From assembly GCF_036067295.1 (NCBI RefSeq), contig NZ_CP107954.1, positions 6,448,001 to 6,512,000 of the forward strand: 64,000 nucleotides of DNA, given 5' to 3'. This stretch comes from Kribbella sp. NBC_00382 (GTDB lineage Bacteria; Actinomycetota; Actinomycetes; Propionibacteriales; Kribbellaceae). The translations under genes were made by a program, and so were the position numbers. Below the pieces are notes generated by a model that saw only the letters and a list, made by a program, of their open reading frames with translations, ran no database searches and was not told the DNA's origin. How positions within the stretch are numbered: the stretch's first letter is position 1; every line of letters starts with the position of its first letter. Below, piece after piece: positions 59,578 through 64,000 of this stretch.

Positions 59578-60336
59578 TCAGCCGCTGCCCCACTGCCCCC
59601 GCTCGATCAGTACGTCGCGGAGCAGGTCGGTCCGGTCGGTGATGAGCCCGTCGACACCGGCGTCGAGCAGCCGGTGCATGTCCGCCGGGTTGTCCACGGT
59701 CCAGACGTGCACCTGCTTGCCGAGGGCATGTGCTCGCCGGAGCAGGCCGGGGGTGAGCACGCGGAGGCGACCGTAGTACTCGGGGATCTGCAGGCAGGCT
59801 CCCCGCGACACCATCCGGTACGGCGCGAAGCGGAGCCGGGCGATCTCACGTTGCCCGAAGCCGGTAGCCAGGCGCTCACCCAGCTCGCGCCGGATCAGGT
59901 CGACGCGGTCCTGGGAGAAGGAGGACACGCAGACCCGGTCGATCGCGTCGTGCTCGCGCAGCACCCGGGCGGCCGGCTGGACGCCGTTGTCGGCCTTGAT
60001 GTCCAGGTTGAAGCGGATCTTGGGGAAGCGCTCGAGTACTTCGGACAGCAGCGGGATCGGCTCGTGCCCGTTGATCTTCGCCTGCCGCACCTCGGACCAG
60101 GGCAGCTCGGCGATCACCCCGGTCCGGTCGGTGACGCGGTCGAGCCGACTGTCGTGGAAGGCGACCACGACCCCGTCACTCGTCGCGTGCAGGTCGGTCT
60201 CGACGTACTGATAGCCGAGCCCGACCGCCTGCTCGAAGGCGTGCATCGAGTTCTCGTAGCCGACGTTGTCCGGGTGCAGAGCGCCGCCGCGGTGGGCCAT
60301 CGCGATCGGCCCGTCGTGGTCGAGGTAGGGATACAC
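59578..60336 (-). CDS. Glycerophosphodiester phosphodiesterase
   Basis: This 252-residue GDPD-family enzyme hydrolyses glycerophosphodiesters to glycerol 3-phosphate and an alcohol. Active-site motifs are AHRGGALHPDNVGYENS (HRG.....EN), ETDLHATSDGVVVAFHD (E.D...T.DG..V..HD), RFNLDIKA and HVWTVDNPADMHRLLDAGVDGLITDRTDLL. The usual short HRG-to-EN spacing is enlarged here. Start is GTG, with only 23 bp separating it from the divergent aminotransferase gene. Confidence 0.92.
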   Translation of the reverse strand: MYPYLDHDGPIAMAHRGGALHPDNVGYENSMHAFEQAVGLGYQYVETDLHATSDGVVVAFHDSRLDRVTDRTGVIAELPWSEVRQAKINGHEPIPLLSEVLERFPKIRFNLDIKADNGVQPAARVLREHDAIDRVCVSSFSQDRVDLIRRELGERLATGFGQREIARLRFAPYRMVSRGACLQIPEYYGRLRVLTPGLLRRAHALGKQVHVWTVDNPADMHRLLDAGVDGLITDRTDLLRDVLIERGQWGSG

Positions 60337-60359
60337 GCCGAGAAGTATGTACCGTTTGG
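60337..60359. promoter_or_regulatory. Very short divergent promoter region
   Basis: Only 23 bp lie between two divergent GTG starts. The AT-richest part (GTATGTACCGT, 60345-60355) supplies a plus-strand -10 candidate (TACCGT, 60350-60355) and a minus-strand one (CATACT, 60351-60346). Any -35 elements would lie inside the opposing genes and both mRNAs would be leaderless or nearly so. Confidence 0.45.
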
Positions 60360-61502
60360 GTGGTGACGGTACTCAGCCCCCGCCCCGACCTGTGGACCCT
60401 CGACCCCGATGTGCTGCATCTGAATCATGGCTCGTTCGGCGCCGTACCGCGGCGTACGCAGGAACTGCTCGCCTCGCTGCGCGCCGAGACCGAGGCGAAC
60501 CCGATGCGCTGGTTCCGCTCGGTCGCGGAGCGCCTGACGGCGAGCCGCCTGAAGCTGGCCGCCTTCCTGGAGACCGACCCCTCCGGCTTCGCGCTCGTCT
60601 CGAATGCCAGCGCCGGAGTGACGGCCGCGCTCAGCGCGATCCCGATCCCCGCAGGCAGCAAGCTCGTACTGACCAACCACACCTACGGTGCCGTCCGGTA
60701 CGCCGCTGAGCGCTTCGCCAAGGCCAACCGGGCCGAGGTAGTCGTGGTCGACGTCCCGCTGGAGGCTGACGACGATGCCGTCGTCGCGGCTATCGAGGCG
60801 GCGCTGGACGACCGGACCGCGGCCCTGATCGTCGACCAGATCAGCTCGGCGACCGCAATGGTCTTCCCGATCCAGCGACTCGCCGCGTTGTGCCGCTCCC
60901 TGGGCATCCCGTCGATCGTCGACGGCGCCCACGCACCCGCTCTGCTGGACGCACCGGCCGAGGACGGCGCCGACTTCTGGACCGGCAACTTCCACAAGTG
61001 GCCGGCCGCACCCCGCGCGACGGCCGGCCTCGTGGTGGCTGAGCAGTGGCGTACTGCGACGCTGCCGCTGATCGTGAGCTGGTCGGAGTACGACGAACGC
61101 CTGCCTGAGCGCTTCGACCAGCAGGGCACGGCCGACTACGCGTCGTGGATCGCGGCGCCCGAGTCACTCCGCGTGCTGGAAGAGCTGGAGTGGCCGCGCC
61201 GGCGTGGTGAGCTGTCGGCGCTGGTCGACGAGGGCGCCCGGATCGTCGCCAAGGCCCTCGGCACCTCAGTGGCCGACGTCGCCCATCCCGCAGCGACCAT
61301 GCGCCTGGTGGAACTGCCCTTCCCGGACGAGCGCTCACCGGATGCGGGGGAGGCGTTCAAGGCGAAGGTGTCGCGTGAGCTGAAGGCCGAGATCACCCTG
61401 ACAGGCTTCGACACCCGCGTCTTCATCCGGCTCTCGGCCCACGCCTACAACAGCCTTCAGGACTACCAGCAGCTGGCTGAGCGGTTGCCTGCGCTGCTCT
61501 GA
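60360..61502 (+). CDS. Class V aminotransferase (isopenicillin N epimerase-like)
   Basis: This 380-residue PLP enzyme has the class V pattern: LHLNHGSFGAVP at the N-terminus, VSNASAGVTAALSAIP for phosphate binding, the pyridine-binding Asp in PSIVDGAHAPAL and the PLP lysine in FWTGNFHKWPAAPRATAGLV. These place it with isopenicillin-N-epimerase-like and egtE-type proteins rather than cysteine desulfurases of the NifS group. Two consecutive GTGs (60360 and 60363) may serve as start. The reaction cannot be read from sequence. Confidence 0.88.
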   Translation: MVTVLSPRPDLWTLDPDVLHLNHGSFGAVPRRTQELLASLRAETEANPMRWFRSVAERLTASRLKLAAFLETDPSGFALVSNASAGVTAALSAIPIPAGSKLVLTNHTYGAVRYAAERFAKANRAEVVVVDVPLEADDDAVVAAIEAALDDRTAALIVDQISSATAMVFPIQRLAALCRSLGIPSIVDGAHAPALLDAPAEDGADFWTGNFHKWPAAPRATAGLVVAEQWRTATLPLIVSWSEYDERLPERFDQQGTADYASWIAAPESLRVLEELEWPRRRGELSALVDEGARIVAKALGTSVADVAHPAATMRLVELPFPDERSPDAGEAFKAKVSRELKAEITLTGFDTRVFIRLSAHAYNSLQDYQQLAERLPALL

Positions 61503-61536
61503 ATTCTGTCGGAGGTCTTGGTTAGGGTCCTCGACC

Positions 61537-62154
61537 ATGACCTCTGACATCCGGGCGTCCTACGACGTCGCCGCCGCTGACTACGCGAAGCTGCTGGACC
61601 ACTTCCTCGCCGAGAACCCGTACGACCGGGCGATGCTCGACCTGTTCGGCGAGCTTGTCACCGGCCGGGTCGGCGATCTCGGCTGCGGGCCCGGCCGGAT
61701 CACCCCGTACCTGGCCTCGCGCGGGCTGGATGCCTTCGGGCTCGACCTCTCACCGGGGATGGTCGAGGTGGCCCGGGAGGCCCACCCGGAGCTGACCTTC
61801 GAGGTCGGCGATCTGCTCGACCTCGACCTACCCGATGGCGAGCTCGGCGGTGCGCTCGCGTGGTACTCGCTCGTTCACACCCCGCCCGAGGAGCTGCCGA
61901 TCGTCTTCGCGGAGATCCATCGGGTGCTGGCGCCCGGTGGAGTCTTGCTGCACGCCTTCAAGATCGGCACGGACGGCTATCACCTCGACCAGGCTTACGG
62001 TCATGAGCTGTCGCTCGACGTCTACCAGTACCAGCCGGCGGAGATCACAGCGTTGTTGATCTCCGCCGGCTTCACTGAGGTCGCGTCCTTCGTCCATGCC
62101 CCGCTGGAGTACGAGAAGCAGCCCCAGGGCTATCTGCTGGTTCGCAAGGACTAG
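61537..62154 (+). CDS. Class I SAM-dependent methyltransferase (paralogue)
   Basis: This 205-residue protein has motif I VGDLGCGPGRITPYL, motif II FGLDLSPGMVEVAR and GALAWYSLVHTPPEELP. It is similar throughout to the methyltransferase at 22542-23171, including the start ASYDVAAADY and the segment FAEIHRVLAPGG. TAGGGT 8 nt before the ATG suggests a leaderless mRNA. Its TAG shares the CTAG tetranucleotide with the convergent permease stop. Confidence 0.9.
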   Translation: MTSDIRASYDVAAADYAKLLDHFLAENPYDRAMLDLFGELVTGRVGDLGCGPGRITPYLASRGLDAFGLDLSPGMVEVAREAHPELTFEVGDLLDLDLPDGELGGALAWYSLVHTPPEELPIVFAEIHRVLAPGGVLLHAFKIGTDGYHLDQAYGHELSLDVYQYQPAEITALLISAGFTEVASFVHAPLEYEKQPQGYLLVRKD

Positions 62155-63005
62155 CCCTTGATGGCGCCGGCGGTCATGCCGGCGACGATCTGGCGGTTGA
62201 AGAACAGGAACATCACCAGCGGGGGGATGGTGATCAGCAGGATGTTCATGAAGAGCAGGTTGTACTGGGTGGTGAACTGGCTGGAGAAGTTGTAGAGGGT
62301 GAGCTGGACGGTGGCGTTCTTGTCGCCGGGCAGGAAGTACAGGGGATTGACGAAGTCGTTGAAGACGACGACGGACTGGACCACGACGACCGTCACGATG
62401 ACGGAGCGCAGCAGTGGGAAGATCACCTGGAAGAAGAGCCGGAGCGGTCCGGCGCCGTCGATGATGGCCGCCTCGTCCAGTTCGCGCGGGATGGTGGCGA
62501 CGAACGCCCGGAAGAGCAGGACGCAGAAGGACAGGCCGAAGGCGATCTCGACCAGGATCAGGCCGGGCATCGTCCGGAACAGGCCGATGCGCTGGAGCAC
62601 CCAGATCGTCGGGACCACCGCCGGCGGGATGATCAGCCCGGCCAGCACCAGGAAGTTGATCAGGCCGTTCCAGCGACTCGCCTTGCGCTGCAGGACGAAG
62701 GCCGCCATCGCCGCCAGCACGACCATCCCGGCCACGCTCGCGACGGTGAGGATGGAGCTGTTGATGAACGCGATGATCAGCATGTAGTCGCGCGCCTGCA
62801 CGACGTCGATGAAGTTCTGCACGAAGTGGAACTGGTGCGGCCAGGAGAAGTCGAGCAGGGATGCCTGCTGACGATCCTTGACCGCGGTCAGCACGATGAA
62901 CGCGAACGGCACCAGGAAGACGACGATCGAGACCAGGATCGCCACCACGCTGAGCAGGTAGTTCTTGTGCGGCCGGGGGCCGCCGACGACTGCCGTACTG
63001 CTCAC
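62151..63005 (-). CDS. Carbohydrate ABC transporter permease (MalG type)
   Basis: This 284-residue permease has six spans, the coupling loop LDEAAIIDGAGPLRLFFQVIFPLLRSV and the C-terminal NRQIVAGMTAGAIKG typical of MalG-type proteins. Start is GTG, overlapping the stop of the upstream permease by 4 nt (GTGA). It belongs to a second, independent sugar importer running off the right edge of the window. Confidence 0.93.
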   Translation of the reverse strand: MSSTAVVGGPRPHKNYLLSVVAILVSIVVFLVPFAFIVLTAVKDRQQASLLDFSWPHQFHFVQNFIDVVQARDYMLIIAFINSSILTVASVAGMVVLAAMAAFVLQRKASRWNGLINFLVLAGLIIPPAVVPTIWVLQRIGLFRTMPGLILVEIAFGLSFCVLLFRAFVATIPRELDEAAIIDGAGPLRLFFQVIFPLLRSVIVTVVVVQSVVVFNDFVNPLYFLPGDKNATVQLTLYNFSSQFTTQYNLLFMNILLITIPPLVMFLFFNRQIVAGMTAGAIKG

Positions 63006-63925
63006 AGCTCCACCTCCTTACGGTTGAGGAACCGCGACAACGGCAGCACGATCGCCGTCACCACGACGAACAGCACGACGTTGCCCGCGGTCGACAAGCC
63101 GTAGAAGCCGGCCTGGTACTGCTTGTAGATCACCGACGCGATCACGTCCGAGGTGAAGCCGGGACCGCCCCGCGTCATCGCCCAGATCAGGTCGAACGAC
63201 CGCAGGCCACCGATCAGCGACAAGATGATCACCGTCACGGTGGCCGGCCGCGCGAGCGGCAGTACGATCCGCCGGAAGCTCTGCCAGCCGGTCGCCCCGT
63301 CGACCTTCGCTGCCTCCAGGTACTCCGCCGGGATCGACACGATCCCCGCGATGTAGATCAACGTCGCCAACCCGACGCCCTTCCACACGTCGACCAGGAC
63401 GACCGACAGCAGCGCGTACTTCGGATCTGTGAGCCAGCCCGGCCCATCGACCCCGAGCACCGACAACGCGCTGTTGATCAGCCCGCGTTCGGGGTTCATC
63501 AGCACGGTGAAGGTCAGGCCGACGCCGATCGTGGAGACCAGGACCGGGAAGAAGACCACCGACCGAAGGTAGCCACGGGCAACGATCTGCGAGGTGAGCA
63601 GGACGGCCAGCAGCAGGCCCAGGACCACCTTCGCCCCGGACGTGACGACGGCGTAGATCAGCGTGTTGGTGAAGCCCTTCACCAGGGCGGGCTCCTGGAA
63701 GAACGTGGCGAAGTTGCCGAACCCGATGAACCGCGACTCGAAGATGCTCCACCGGGTCAGGCTGAAGTAGAACGAGGCGAAGGTCGGGATCGCGAACAGC
63801 ACCCCGTAGACGATCGCCGCCGGGAGGTAGAACCAGGTCGAGTACGGGCTCCGCAGCCGGCCACGGTCGGGTCCGGCGACGGCCGCGCGGGTCTTCGTGG
63901 ACGTGTCGATCGACGTCGTGGCCAT
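63002..63925 (-). CDS. Carbohydrate ABC transporter permease (MalF type)
   Basis: This 307-residue permease has the first span WFYLPAAIVYGVLFAIPTFASFYFSLTRW, six spans in all, and the coupling loop LEAAKVDGATGWQSFRRIVLPLARPA. It starts three bases after the binding-protein stop. No ATPase gene is visible in the window part of the operon. Confidence 0.93.
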   Translation of the reverse strand: MATTSIDTSTKTRAAVAGPDRGRLRSPYSTWFYLPAAIVYGVLFAIPTFASFYFSLTRWSIFESRFIGFGNFATFFQEPALVKGFTNTLIYAVVTSGAKVVLGLLLAVLLTSQIVARGYLRSVVFFPVLVSTIGVGLTFTVLMNPERGLINSALSVLGVDGPGWLTDPKYALLSVVLVDVWKGVGLATLIYIAGIVSIPAEYLEAAKVDGATGWQSFRRIVLPLARPATVTVIILSLIGGLRSFDLIWAMTRGGPGFTSDVIASVIYKQYQAGFYGLSTAGNVVLFVVVTAIVLPLSRFLNRKEVEL

Positions 63926-63928
63926 GGC

Positions 63929-64000
63929 TCACCAGCCCGCCAGGCCGAGCTGCTGGGCCTGCTTCTTGACGTCCTCGTCATAGAGCGAGGCGCCGGCCGC
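63929..64000 (-). CDS. C-terminal end of a sugar-binding protein (cut by window edge)
   Basis: Only the last 23 residues are in the window, ending SLYDEDVKKQAQQLGLAGW before a TGA at 63931-63929. Position directly before two MalF/MalG permeases and the form of the tail suggest the extracellular solute-binding protein of this importer; the fragment alone cannot prove it. Confidence 0.6.
   Translation of the reverse strand, partial: AAGASLYDEDVKKQAQQLGLAGW

Overview
The window is high-GC DNA (roughly 70% by eye) from an actinomycete. Evidence: an rbpA gene with a sigma-R-type promoter, frequent GTG starts, ATGA/GTGA gene overlaps, several likely leaderless genes, SigE-family sigma factors and a rare TTA leucine codon. 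The gene mix (lysine 5,6-aminomutase operon, many secreted glycosidases and sugar ABC systems) would suit a soil member of the Propionibacteriales such as Kribbella, but that genus-level guess is an inference. I see no tRNA, rRNA, CRISPR array, prophage or transposase.

Layout. 1-5934 (minus): a peptide ABC importer operon (binding protein, two permeases, two ATPases) ending in a gamma-glutamyltransferase cut by the window edge. 6111-7501: a SigE-family sigma factor with a membrane partner. 7571-13603 (minus): an ABC exporter, an SNF2-type helicase and a SWIM zinc-finger protein; the exporter has a MerR/SoxR-type promoter. 13829-18242 (plus): a TetR regulator with a perfect 18-bp palindrome at its start, then a heterodimeric ABC exporter with one degenerate ATP site. 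18306-25002: M20 amidohydrolase, 5'-3' exonuclease, Xaa-Pro peptidase, Lrp regulator, methyltransferase, DUF4288-like protein and a second sigma factor/membrane protein pair.

25058-32059: a lysine degradation locus. kamA (lysine 2,3-aminomutase) faces an operon of kdd, an amidohydrolase, kamD, kamE and kal. These could convert L-lysine to beta-lysine, then 3,5-diaminohexanoate, then 5-amino-3-oxohexanoate, and separately turn 3-aminobutyryl-CoA into crotonyl-CoA. The cleavage enzyme Kce is missing. 32060-32557 is non-coding and holds a structured-RNA candidate.

32558-42038: lnt, fxsA, an MFS transporter, an atypical cytochrome P450, a large secreted alpha-L-rhamnosidase with its own operator, and rbpA. 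42275-46150: a MacAB-like export operon. 46178-48536: a LysR regulator divergent from an inositol-phosphatase-like protein with altered metal ligands and an F420H2:NADP-reductase-like protein. 48537-49233 is a non-coding element bounded by 64-bp inverted repeats.

49344-57483: a polysaccharide-use cluster (sugar ABC importer without an ATPase, GH29 alpha-L-fucosidase, two PL6-type lyases, AraC regulator) behind a LacI-type promoter. 57484-58146 is non-coding and contains long direct repeats. 58147-64000: a UMF1-type transporter, a glycerophosphodiester phosphodiesterase, a class V aminotransferase, a second methyltransferase, and the permeases and extreme C-terminus of the binding protein of another sugar ABC importer.
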